NCBI RefSeq assembly: GCF_027922425.1
Contig: NZ_BSFQ01000008.1
Span: 62,001 to 126,000 of the forward strand
Source: Pseudonocardia halophobica
GTDB taxonomy: Bacteria; Actinomycetota; Actinomycetes; Mycobacteriales; Pseudonocardiaceae
DNA length: 64,000 nt
Direction of reading: 5' to 3'
Shown: piece by piece, positions 1-15,149 of the stretch
Layout: each line of letters opens with the position of its first letter
Numbering within the stretch: the stretch's first letter is position 1
The notes under the pieces: generated by a model
What the model saw: only the letters and a program-made list of their open reading frames with translations
Told to the model about the DNA's origin: nothing
Databases searched by the model: none
Translations under genes and position numbers: made by a program

Positions 1-219
1 GAGAAGGACGAGTTCAACGTGGTCCTCGAGGCCGCCGGCGACAAGAAGATCCAGGTCATCAAGGTCGTCCGCGAGCTGGTCTCGGGCCTCGGCCTGAAGG
101 AGGCCAAGGACCTCGTCGAGTCGGCCCCGAAGCCGGTTCTCGAGGGTGTCGCCAAGGACGCGGCCGACGCCGCCAAGGCGAAGCTCGAGGAGGCCGGCGC
201 GAAGGTCTCCCTGGCCTGA
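1..219 (+). CDS. rplL: Ribosomal protein bL12 (L7/L12), 3' end only
   Basis: The frame is open to the first base of the window and ends in TGA, leaving the last 72 residues of bL12. The segment [12 protein letters not shown] and the following Ala/Lys/Glu-rich helices are the C-terminal domain of bL12, the stalk protein that recruits translation GTPases such as EF-G and EF-Tu to the ribosome. The N-terminal dimerisation part and hinge lie upstream of the window. A strong hairpin follows, so the rplJL transcript probably ends here rather than running into rpoB. Confidence 0.95.
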   Translation, partial: EKDEFNVVLEAAGDKKIQVIKVVRELVSGLGLKEAKDLVESAPKPVLEGVAKDAADAAKAKLEEAGAKVSLA

Positions 220-284
220 CCCAGAGGATGATCAGCGCCGCCTGATCCCCGCCGCGAGGCCGCCCCTGGCGGCACCGGCGGGTC

Positions 285-324
285 CACGAACGGCACTTCC
301 GCTCGCGCGGAAGTGCCGTTCGTG
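285..324. terminator. Bidirectional hairpin terminator after rplL
   Basis: Perfect inverted repeat: arms 285-301 and 308-324 (17 bp, core CGAACGGCACTTCC) around a 6-nt loop. It lies between the convergent ends of rplL and the acyl-CoA ligase gene and has no T-tract, as is usual for high-GC actinobacteria. It could serve both strands. Confidence 0.85.
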
Positions 325-329
325 CGTTC

Positions 330-1994
330 TCAGGAGTTCTCGCGGTCCCGCAGCTCGCGGCGCAGGAGCTTGCCGCTGACCGTCTTCGGGATCTCGTCGA
401 GGAACTCGACCTGCCGCGGGTACTTGTAGGCCGCCATCCGCTCCTTGGTGAAGGCGATCAGCTCCTCGGCGGTGACCTGCTTGCCCGCCCGGAGGCTGAC
501 GAAGGCCTTCACGGTCTCGCCGCGGTACTCGTCGGGGACCCCGACGACGGCCGCCTCGCGCACCGCCTCGTGCTCGTAGAGCACGTCCTCGACCTCGCGC
601 GGCCACACCTTGTAGCCGCCCGCGTTGATCTGGTCCTTCTTGCGGTCGACGATGTAGAACCAGCCCTGGTCGTCCATGTACCCGACGTCGCCGGTGTGCA
701 GGGAGCCGCCGGGCAGCGCCCGCTCGGTCTCCTCCGGCTTGTTCCAGTAGCCCTTCACGACCTGCGGGCCCGTGGTGACGATCTCGCCGACCTCGCCGGG
801 CGGGAGGTCCTGCCCGGCCTCGCCGACGATCCGCACGACGGTGTCGTAGACCGGCACGCCCACCGACAGCGCCCCGGAGGCCTCGTCGACCGGCGCCTCG
901 GCGCGCCTGGGGGTGCAGTGGCTGGGCGAGGTGGTCTCGGTGAGCCCGTAGATGTTGTGGATGTACTGGCCGAAGGCCTGCTGGAAGGCCTTCACCGTCG
1001 ACGGCGGGATGGGCGCCCCGCCGGACCAGATCTTGTCGAGCGTGCGCAGCGCGTCCTGGTCGGCGTTGGGGGCGTTCATCAGCGCGATGAACACGGTGAT
1101 CGAGCCGACCGTGAACGTCGGCCGCTCCTCGCGGATGATGTCGATCGCCGCCGACGGCTCGAAGCGGTGGAACAGCACGAGCGGCGCCCCGAGCAGCATG
1201 GCGATCGTGACGTGCCCGATCAGCCCGGTGATGTGGAAGAGCGGCGCGATCCCGAGGACGACGTCGTCGGGGCCGAGCTCGCAGAAGCCGCGGTAGGTCT
1301 GCGAGTTGAACACCAGGTTGGCGTGGGTGTTCATGGCGCCCTTGGGCGGGCCCGTGGTGCCCGAGGTGTAGGTGAGCACCGCGGTGTCCTGCGGGTCGAA
1401 GGACACCGCCGGCGGCCGCTGCCCGCGGAAGCGCTCCACGAGCTCGCCGAGGTCGACGGTGCCGTCGACCGCGCCGATGCGCTCGACGCCGCCGAGGATG
1501 CGCGCGTCGTTCCGGGTCTGGTGGTCGAGCTCGCTGGTGGTGAGCACCGTCCGGACGGAGGTGTCGCCGACCACCTTCGACGCGACGTCCCGGTACAGGC
1601 TCTCGAGCGTGACCAGCACGCTGGCCCCGGAGTCGGTGAGCAGCAGGTGCAGCTCGCGCTCCCGGTTCATGGGGTTGACGTTGACGGCGATGCCGCCCGC
1701 CTTCCACGTGCCGACCAGCGCGATCACGTACTGCGGGTCGTTCTGCAGGAACAGCGCGACGCGCTCTCCCGCGGAGAACCCGGAGTCGAGCAGGCCGGCG
1801 GCGACGGCGTCGGACAGCTCGTCGAGCTCGCGGTAGGTGATCCGGCCGTCGAAGTAGCGGATCGCGTCCCGGTCGCCGTGCTGCTCCACGGTGGCCCGGA
1901 ACAGCGCCAGCATGTCCGGGAACTCGGGGGTGATCGAGGTGGGCTGGCCCTCGTCGTAGCGGGCGAGCCAGGGCTTGTCGTCGTAGACGGACAC
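330..1994 (-). CDS. AMP-forming acyl-CoA ligase (fatty-acid-CoA ligase type)
   Basis: About 554 residues, the usual length for class I adenylate-forming enzymes, which activate a carboxylic acid with ATP and transfer it to CoA. Visible motifs are the phosphate-binding loop YTSGTTGPPKG, YGLTETTSPSH (A5), GYMDDQGWFYIVDRKKD with the hinge region, and the C-terminal VSGKLLRREL carrying the conserved lysine. The GTG at 1994 is chosen because AGGAG stands 6 nt upstream and the downstream sequence MSVYDDKPWLARY looks like a natural N-terminus; a longer frame exists. It follows the cyclase gene by 8 nt, so the two are one operon. The substrate cannot be read from sequence; linkage to the cyclase suggests a small aromatic or branched acid (inference). 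Confidence 0.9.
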   Translation of the reverse strand: MSVYDDKPWLARYDEGQPTSITPEFPDMLALFRATVEQHGDRDAIRYFDGRITYRELDELSDAVAAGLLDSGFSAGERVALFLQNDPQYVIALVGTWKAGGIAVNVNPMNRERELHLLLTDSGASVLVTLESLYRDVASKVVGDTSVRTVLTTSELDHQTRNDARILGGVERIGAVDGTVDLGELVERFRGQRPPAVSFDPQDTAVLTYTSGTTGPPKGAMNTHANLVFNSQTYRGFCELGPDDVVLGIAPLFHITGLIGHVTIAMLLGAPLVLFHRFEPSAAIDIIREERPTFTVGSITVFIALMNAPNADQDALRTLDKIWSGGAPIPPSTVKAFQQAFGQYIHNIYGLTETTSPSHCTPRRAEAPVDEASGALSVGVPVYDTVVRIVGEAGQDLPPGEVGEIVTTGPQVVKGYWNKPEETERALPGGSLHTGDVGYMDDQGWFYIVDRKKDQINAGGYKVWPREVEDVLYEHEAVREAAVVGVPDEYRGETVKAFVSLRAGKQVTAEELIAFTKERMAAYKYPRQVEFLDEIPKTVSGKLLRRELRDRENS

Positions 1995-2002
1995 CGGGTC
2001 TC

Positions 2003-2977
2003 CTAGCGGATGGCGATGGGGTTGACCGGCGCGCCCGTGCCGTGCACGACCTTCAGCGGGGCGGCCGCGTAGAGGAAGGACCAACGGTTGTCGGCGGCGC
2101 AGGCGTCGGCCAGGTCGTCGAGCCAGGCGATCTCGGTGAGGGTCACGCCCAGGTTGCGCATCAGCGCACAGTGCAGCGGCAGCGCGACGCCGGAGTCGGG
2201 GTCGGCGGTCACCTCGTTGGCGATGGTGTCGGTGACGAGGTTCGGGATCTCACGCTGCTGGAACCACTCGACGAGCTCGCGGGAGTAGGTCAGCCCGGGC
2301 TCGACGAAGCCGTCGTAGAACTTCTCGGGGTCGTTCAGCTCGTACCAGTACTTCATCCAGCCCGTGCGGATCAGCAGCACGTCCCGCGGCTCGATCTCCA
2401 CGCCCTGGTTCTTGGCCGCGGCCTCCAGGTCGGTGTGGTCGAACGTCTCGCCCTTGTCGAGCCACTGCTTGCCGCGGTGCCGGGCCATGTCGATCAGCAC
2501 CCCGCGCCCGACGACGCCCTTCTCGGCGATGGGCAGCACCGAGGCCTTGTCCATGGCGTCGATGGTCGTACGGGCGTCGTAGCCGTTCCAGAGCTTGCCG
2601 TCGTACCAGACGTGCCCGAGGGCGTCGTACTGCGTGGAGCCCTGCAGGAAGATGTGGGCGGTGTCGTCGGCGTAGTGCAGGCCGCCCGGGAAGGCCGGTG
2701 CGTCGGGGGAGTCCCAGGTGCCCTCGTCGAGCTCGTTCTTGCGGGACATCCCCCGGCGGCCCGGCCAGATCGGGTCGCCCGGGCTGTCGGTGCGGCCCAT
2801 GTGGATCTGGAGGGTGAAGACCTCGCCGGACCTCACGTGCCGGATCCCGCGCAGGACCTGGCCGGCGTCGAGGTAGTTGAGACAGCCCAGCTCGTCGTCC
2901 GGGCCCCACTTCCCCCAGTTCGTCGGGGCGTCCGCGCCCAGCAGCTCGCCCATCGTCGGCACGGTGTTCTCGGCCAT
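2003..2977 (-). CDS. Cyclase-family metal hydrolase (kynurenine formamidase-like)
   Basis: 324 residues, ATG start with GAAGGGG about 8 nt upstream. The motif GSTQYDALGHVWY corresponds to the metal-binding H/Q-x-G-T-x-x-D-x-x-x-H signature of the cyclase family (arylformamidases, isatin hydrolases and related hydrolases); the first His position is replaced, as in the long-form branch of this family. Further conserved-looking parts are NWGKWGPDDELG near the N-terminus and DVLLIRTGWMKYW. The stop TAG lies inside the ribosome-binding region of the acyl-CoA ligase gene, so translation of the two is probably coupled. It would hydrolyse a ring amide or ester, whose acid product the ligase could activate (inference). 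Confidence 0.8.
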   Translation of the reverse strand: MAENTVPTMGELLGADAPTNWGKWGPDDELGCLNYLDAGQVLRGIRHVRSGEVFTLQIHMGRTDSPGDPIWPGRRGMSRKNELDEGTWDSPDAPAFPGGLHYADDTAHIFLQGSTQYDALGHVWYDGKLWNGYDARTTIDAMDKASVLPIAEKGVVGRGVLIDMARHRGKQWLDKGETFDHTDLEAAAKNQGVEIEPRDVLLIRTGWMKYWYELNDPEKFYDGFVEPGLTYSRELVEWFQQREIPNLVTDTIANEVTADPDSGVALPLHCALMRNLGVTLTEIAWLDDLADACAADNRWSFLYAAAPLKVVHGTGAPVNPIAIR

Positions 2978-3641
2978 TCGTCGACCCCTTCGTCAACGGG
3001 TGTGAGGCAGGTGCATGATCACGCCCGATCCTTCTGTCGGCCGTCTGCGGGCGTCAAGGCCGGTGGGCGAGGCGGCCTGACCGGAGGATCGGGCCGGGGC
3101 GTAGGGTGGAGGTCGAACCCAGGCCCGTTGCTCCGGACGAGTGAATTCCGTGCGGCGCGACGGGCGGCAGGCCGGGCCCGCGGGCCCGCCGACGGACGGT
3201 CCACCGGGGGGCCGGGAGCCCTGAGCTGCCGGTCGTCCTCCGGGAGGGACCACTTACCGACGCGTACGGTCTTGACTCGGTGCGCCTGCCGGGTCACTCT
3301 TACGTCACGGTGCTTGGCTCCGGTGGTGAGCTGAGCGACGTGTCTCGACAGCGGCTGCCTTCGCGGCTAGACTGACTCTTTGCGCTGCCTCCGCCCAGGT
3401 TCGGCGTGCACGCTGTCGGAAGTCCGCCGGTCCGAGAAGGCCGGGTCCGGAAGGTCCGCCAGGGTGCTCGGCGGACCTGGTCGGAGCGTGGCGTTCTGAC
3501 AACGAACGGCGAGTTCAGCTCCCCGGCCACACCCGACACGTCGCCAGATCGCCGGACCGGTACCGGTGCGGTGACGCCGAACGGTAGCGCCTCGGGGGCA
3601 GTGCCCGCCAGACGAGAGCGTAGTTCTCGGAAGGACGCATC
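2978..3641. promoter_or_regulatory. Divergent intergenic region and long rpoB leader
   Basis: 664 bp without a credible gene, between the divergent cyclase gene and rpoB. It holds the rpoB promoter at 3345-3373, a weaker TTGACT box at 3272-3277 with only a poor -10 (CACTCT, 17 bp downstream), and a roughly 260-nt rpoB leader. The leader contains a hairpin with 8-bp arms at 3453-3460 and 3470-3477 (GGTCCGCC). A ribosome-binding sequence GGAAGGA lies at 3629-3635. Confidence 0.6.
3345..3373 (+). promoter_or_regulatory. rpoBC promoter, housekeeping sigma type
   Basis: TCGACA at 3345-3350, 17-bp spacer, TAGACT at 3368-3373. The -35 matches TTGACA at 5 of 6 positions and the -10 fits TAnnnT. Transcription would start near 3380 and give an untranslated leader of about 260 nt before rpoB. 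Confidence 0.7.
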
Positions 3642-7151
<3,510 letters not shown>

Positions 7152-7193
7152 CCCAGAGCCGAGACTCGCGAATTCCGAGAGAAGGACACACTC

Positions 7194-11096
<3,903 letters not shown>

Positions 11097-11126
11097 TCGC
11101 ACCGCGTGGTCCGCACGAGGTCGGAC

Positions 11127-11154
11127 GGGGCCGGCGCCTTCGGGCGCCGGCCCC
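11127..11154. terminator. rpoC terminator hairpin
   Basis: Perfect 12-bp stem GGGGCCGGCGCC (11127-11138) with a TTCG tetraloop and its complement at 11143-11154, 31 bp after the rpoC stop. No T-tract. A very stable UUCG-type loop supports a role as terminator. Confidence 0.85.
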
Positions 11155-11216
11155 GCCGCCGTTCTCGGGCCGCGCTCGCTGTGCCGGCGGCACGCGAGGA
11201 AGGGGCGGAGAACGAC

Positions 11217-11250
11217 GCACCCCTCCGGCGGGCACATGCCGGAGGGGTGC
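11217..11250. terminator. Second hairpin between convergent genes
   Basis: Arms 11217-11229 and 11238-11250 (13 bp, GCACCCCTCCGGC) around an 8-nt loop. It stands between the convergent rpoC and esterase-monooxygenase genes and could end transcripts from either side. Confidence 0.6.
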
Positions 11251-11253
11251 GAG

Positions 11254-11400
11254 GCGTTATGGAGCCATGACGCGCTCTGAGGCCCGCTCCACGCGTGTTA
11301 TGGAGCCATAACGCGTTCTGAGGGCGCTCTACCCGCGTTATGGAGCCATAACGCGTTCTGAGGGCGGCTCCGCGCGCGTTATGGAGCCATAACGCGTTCT
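11254..11400. repeat. Four palindromes in a 40/41-bp tandem array
   Basis: Core palindrome GTTATGGAGCCATAAC (7-bp arms, AG centre) starts at 11256, 11297, 11337 and 11378, giving periods of 41, 40 and 41 bp. In most copies it is flanked by CGC/GCG, extending the arms, and is followed by GTTCTGAGGGC or a close variant. The first copy has one mismatch (CCATGAC). The array fills the gap between the rpoC hairpins and the 3' end of the convergent gene. Function unknown: protein-binding array, RNA hairpin cluster or mobile palindrome unit. Confidence 0.85.
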
Positions 11401-11410
11401 TCTAGGTCGG

Positions 11411-13744
11411 TCAAGCAGTGAGGTACTCGCCCTCGTCGAGGGTGGAGGTGCGGCGGCGGTACTCGAGCATCGTGCCGGGCCAGTTGTTGGTGATCCGGCC
11501 CGAGTCGGTGCGGTACCAGCTCACGCACTCCGTCCACACGCTGTCCGTGAGCCGCGACTGCATCTCGGTGTCGTAGGCGGTGGCGGCGCCGGGCCGCACC
11601 TCCAGCGAGCGCGTTCCGGTGGCGAGCCGCCGGATGCCTTCGCGGGCGTAGCGGATCTGGCACTCGAGCATGTGCACGATCGAGCCCGAGCCGACGTTGG
11701 TGTTGGGGCCGTAGAGCAGGAACAGGTTGGGGAAGCCGGGCACGGTGATACCCAGGTGCGCCCGCGCCCCCTCACGCCACTCCTCGGACAGCTCGCGGCC
11801 CTCCCGGCCCACCACCCGCATCGGTGCCAGGAAGTCCTGGGTGCGGAAGCCGGTCCCGAAGATGACGACGTCGGCCGGGTACAGCGTGCCGTCGGCGGCG
11901 ACCACGCCCTCCTCGGTCACCTCGGAGATCTTCTCGGTGACGACGTCGACGTTCGGCCGGGCGAGCGCGCGGAACCAGTCGGAGGAGATCAGCACCCGCT
12001 TGCAGCCGACGGGGTAGTCGGGCGCGACGCGGTCGCGCAGCTCCGCGTCGGGGACCTGCAGCCGCAGCTGGGCGCGGTGCAGCAGGCCGAAGGTCGAGGC
12101 GAAGGGCCTGATCGCGGTGAAGCCGAGCGCGCCGAACTCGAAGAACCCGGCCCAGAACGTCCGCGCGGCCCGGCTCCAGCCGCGGAACCGCAAGGAGAAG
12201 GCCCGCGGGCCGTACGGGCGGTCCAGCTTGGGGATGACGTACGGCGCCGAGCGCTGGAACACGGTGACCTGCGCGGCGTCGGGGGCGATCGCCGGCACGA
12301 ACTGGATGGCGCTGGCCCCCGTCCCGACGACCGCGACCCGCTTGCCGCGGAGGTCGACCGAGTCGTCCCAGCGCGCGGAGTGGAAGACCGGCCCGGGGAA
12401 GCGCTCGATCCCGGGCAGGTCGGGCGTTGCGGGCTGCGAGAGCTGCCCGCACGCCGCCACCAGGGCCTCGGCCTCCAGGTCCCCGCCGCTGGTCCGGATC
12501 CGCCAGACGGCGGCGTCGTCGTCCCACCTGGCGTCCGTGACCTCGGTGCCGAGCTTGATGTCCCGCTCCAGGTCATGGTCGGCCGCCACGCTCTGCAGGT
12601 AGCGCAGGATGTCCGGCTGCGGGGCGAAGCGACGGCTCCAGTCCCCGGGAGCGAACGAGTACGAGTACAGGTTCGACGGGACGTCGCAGGCCGCACCCGG
12701 GTAGGTGTTGTCCCGCCAGACCCCGCCGACCTGCGGCGCCTTCTCCAGGACGGTGACGTCGGCGAGGTCGTCCTCGCGCAGGGCGACGCCCATGCCGATC
12801 CCGCCGAAGCCGGCGCCGACGACCGCGACCCGCACCCGCCGGTCCGCCACGTCGCGCCGCAGGGCCGCCCCGAGCTCCCGCAGGTCCGCGTGGGCCCGCC
12901 CGAGCAGCCCGGCCTCCAGGACGTGGTCGTGCCACATGCCCTCGGCGCGCGTGTACGTGACCGTCCCGCCGGCCGCGCGGACCCGCTCGACCAGCCGGTC
13001 GGCGTCGCCCACCAGGACCTCGTCCGCCCCGGCGACGACGTGCAGCGGCGGCAGGCCGGACAGGTCGGCCTCCAGCGGCCGCAGCTCCGGGTCGACGGCC
13101 TCGCCCCCGCGCAGGTACGACCGCTTGCCCTCGCGCAGCAGGCCCGGCCCCAGCATCGCGTCCCGCCCGGTGTTGCGGGCGATGGCCGGGTCGGTGAGGT
13201 CGAGGTCCAGCCAGGGGGAGATCAGCCCGACGCTCCCGGGCAGCGGCAGGCCCGTCGCACGCAGCCGCAGGAGCAGGGCCACGGCCAGTCCGCCGCCCGC
13301 GGAATCTCCGGCGAGGGCGATGCGTTGTGACTGGTGTCCCGCGTCGAGGAGCGCCCGGTAGGCGCGCTCGGCGTCGTCGAGCGCGGCGGGGTGCGGATGT
13401 TCGGGCGCCAGCCGGTAGTCCAGCAGGTGCACCGTCCCGCCGCTCGCCTCGGCCAGCCACGCCCCGAGCGATCGGTGCGAGGCGGGGGAGCCGACCACGT
13501 AGCCGCCGCCGTGCAGGAAGAGCACGGGGCGGTCGTCGCGGCTGCCGGGGACCGACACGCGGACCGACGGCCGGCCGCCGAGCGACGAGGGGGTGGAGCG
13601 GGTGCCACGGGGCACGGGGAGCAGTCGGCCCTGGAGGTCGACGAGCGCCCGCGAGACCGGGATCGGCAGCCGGGGCGAGAGTGCGGGGGCCACGAGCAAC
13701 CGGGTGGCGGCCCGGACGGCGGCGCACGGCAGTGTGAGGCGCAT
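11411..13744 (-). CDS. Esterase fused to Baeyer-Villiger-type flavin monooxygenase
   Basis: 777 residues in two domains. Residues about 1-300 are an alpha/beta hydrolase of the hormone-sensitive-lipase family: HGGG at 78-81 (oxyanion hole), GDSAG at 146-150 with nucleophile S148, acid D241 in GADE and H272 in MWHDH. Residues about 305-777 are a class B flavoprotein monooxygenase: FAD motif GAGFGG (310-315), the fingerprint F-x-G-x3-H-x3-W as FPGPVFHSARW (449-459) and the NADPH motif GTGASA (474-479). The monooxygenase would turn a ketone into an ester or lactone and the hydrolase would cleave it (inference). The ATG at 13744 gives a natural-looking start, but no strong ribosome-binding site is seen and a GTG lies at 13768. 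Confidence 0.88.
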   Translation of the reverse strand: MRLTLPCAAVRAATRLLVAPALSPRLPIPVSRALVDLQGRLLPVPRGTRSTPSSLGGRPSVRVSVPGSRDDRPVLFLHGGGYVVGSPASHRSLGAWLAEASGGTVHLLDYRLAPEHPHPAALDDAERAYRALLDAGHQSQRIALAGDSAGGGLAVALLLRLRATGLPLPGSVGLISPWLDLDLTDPAIARNTGRDAMLGPGLLREGKRSYLRGGEAVDPELRPLEADLSGLPPLHVVAGADEVLVGDADRLVERVRAAGGTVTYTRAEGMWHDHVLEAGLLGRAHADLRELGAALRRDVADRRVRVAVVGAGFGGIGMGVALREDDLADVTVLEKAPQVGGVWRDNTYPGAACDVPSNLYSYSFAPGDWSRRFAPQPDILRYLQSVAADHDLERDIKLGTEVTDARWDDDAAVWRIRTSGGDLEAEALVAACGQLSQPATPDLPGIERFPGPVFHSARWDDSVDLRGKRVAVVGTGASAIQFVPAIAPDAAQVTVFQRSAPYVIPKLDRPYGPRAFSLRFRGWSRAARTFWAGFFEFGALGFTAIRPFASTFGLLHRAQLRLQVPDAELRDRVAPDYPVGCKRVLISSDWFRALARPNVDVVTEKISEVTEEGVVAADGTLYPADVVIFGTGFRTQDFLAPMRVVGREGRELSEEWREGARAHLGITVPGFPNLFLLYGPNTNVGSGSIVHMLECQIRYAREGIRRLATGTRSLEVRPGAATAYDTEMQSRLTDSVWTECVSWYRTDSGRITNNWPGTMLEYRRRTSTLDEGEYLTA

Positions 13745-13843
13745 GATCGAACCGTAGGGTCGCGCCACGGGCCCGCGGACCGGGGCGGCCGGGGCAACGG
13801 CGGCCCGCGCGGGCCAGGCCGGTGACCGGGGCGTCCGCAGGTC

Positions 13844-13882
13844 GTCGACGTGCGACGAGCGCGGGTCGATCTGCGACGAGCG
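13844..13882. repeat. Pair of 18-bp direct repeats upstream of the fusion gene
   Basis: GTCGACGTGCGACGAGCG at 13844-13861 and GTCGATCTGCGACGAGCG at 13865-13882, differing at two positions and starting 21 bp apart (two helical turns). They lie about 100 bp upstream of the minus-strand esterase-monooxygenase start and could be a regulator site. The rest of the 13745-14256 gap holds the rpsL promoter and leader. Confidence 0.5.
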
Positions 13883-14001
13883 GGTGAGCCTGCTTGCGTC
13901 GGCGTACGGGCTGCGGCAGCCTCCCAGGCGACGCGCGAGTGGCCCGGAGATGGCCGGCGGAAGGCCCGCAGGCCCCGCCGCGGCCCCTGGGCGGACCCGT
14001 T

Positions 14002-14031
14002 TTGACCCTCGTCAGACGGGCCGCGTACCCT
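14002..14031 (+). promoter_or_regulatory. str operon promoter
   Basis: TTGACC at 14002-14007, 18-bp spacer, TACCCT at 14026-14031. Good fit to the actinobacterial housekeeping consensus (TTGAC / TAnnnT). It would produce a leader of about 220 nt before rpsL. Confidence 0.7.
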
Positions 14032-14256
14032 TGGGACCTGCGCGCGATCACGCGTGCCCTCGTCCGTCCTGGACGCCTCCGCGGAGTTCCCCGACTCCGG
14101 GCCGGTGCGCAGGGCGCGACACGCCCGACCTCGCGGTCCGGCGGGCCGGGGTGGAAGCGGCCCGTGACCACGATCGGGCGGCGCACGACCGCCCGCCCGG
14201 GCAGCCGCACGGGCGAGACACCTGAGCATCACGAGTAGGGAAGAAGCAGAGGGTTC

Positions 14257-14631
14257 ATGCCCACGATCCAGCAGTTGGTCCGCAAGGGCCGCGAGGACAA
14301 GGTCGCGAAGACCAAGACCGCCGCGCTCAAGGGCTCGCCCCAGCGCCGCGGGGTCTGCACGCGCGTCTACACCACGACCCCGAAGAAGCCGAACTCCGCA
14401 CTGCGGAAGGTCGCTCGCGTCAAGCTGAGCAGCGGCATCGAGGTCACCGCGTACATCCCCGGCGAGGGCCACAACCTGCAGGAGCACAGCATCGTGCTCG
14501 TCCGCGGCGGCCGCGTGAAGGACCTGCCGGGAGTCCGGTACAAGGTCATCCGCGGGTCGCTCGACACCCAGGGTGTGAAGAACCGGAAGCAGTCCCGTAG
14601 CCGCTACGGCGCCAAGAAGGAGAAGAGCTGA
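14257..14631 (+). CDS. rpsL: Ribosomal protein uS12
   Basis: 124 residues, ATG start. Decoding-centre protein of the 30S subunit. K43 in [12 protein letters not shown] and K88 in GGRVKDLPG, the positions changed in streptomycin resistance, are wild type. First gene of the str operon; its TGA overlaps the ATG of rpsG by one base. Confidence 0.99.
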   Translation: MPTIQQLVRKGREDKVAKTKTAALKGSPQRRGVCTRVYTTTPKKPNSALRKVARVKLSSGIEVTAYIPGEGHNLQEHSIVLVRGGRVKDLPGVRYKVIRGSLDTQGVKNRKQSRSRYGAKKEKS

Positions 14632-15101
14632 TGCCTCGTAAGGGCCCCGCCCCGAAGCGGCCGCTGGTCTCCGACCCGGTCTACAGCTCGCCCCTCGTGA
14701 CGCAGCTGATCAACAAGGTGCTGAAGGACGGCAAGCGCTCGCTCGCCGAGCGGATCGTGTACGCCGCGCTCGAGGGCACCCGCGAGAAGACCGGCACCGA
14801 CCCGGTCGTCACGCTCAAGCGCGCGCTGGACAACGTCAAGCCGGCCCTCGAGGTCCGCAGCCGCCGTGTCGGTGGCGCGACCTACCAGGTTCCGGTCGAG
14901 GTCCGCGCCGTCCGGCAGACCACCCTCGGCCTCCGCTGGCTCGTGAGCTACGCCGGCCAGCGTCGCGAGAAGACGATGGTCGAGCGCCTCATGAACGAGC
15001 TGCTCGACGCGAGCAACGGCCTCGGCGCCAGCGTGAAGCGGCGCGAGGACATGCACAAGATGGCGGAGTCCAACAAGGCCTTCGCCCACTACCGCTGGTG
15101 A
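14631..15101 (+). CDS. rpsG: Ribosomal protein uS7
   Basis: 156 residues starting at the ATG that overlaps the rpsL stop (TGATG). Primary 16S rRNA-binding protein that nucleates the 30S head. Conserved features are [17 protein letters not shown] at the start and [15 protein letters not shown]. It ends in HYRW. 48 bp separate it from fusA. Confidence 0.99.
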   Translation: MPRKGPAPKRPLVSDPVYSSPLVTQLINKVLKDGKRSLAERIVYAALEGTREKTGTDPVVTLKRALDNVKPALEVRSRRVGGATYQVPVEVRAVRQTTLGLRWLVSYAGQRREKTMVERLMNELLDASNGLGASVKRREDMHKMAESNKAFAHYRW

Positions 15102-15149
15102 CGGGCCGACCGTCCGCGCCAACCTTTTCCCAGGGGAAGTGAGCTGAAC

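Noticed and set aside
11254..11400. Palindrome array considered as a CRISPR or as a series of terminators
   Set aside because: The sequence between palindromes is itself repeated, not unique spacers, and two better terminators already stand upstream.
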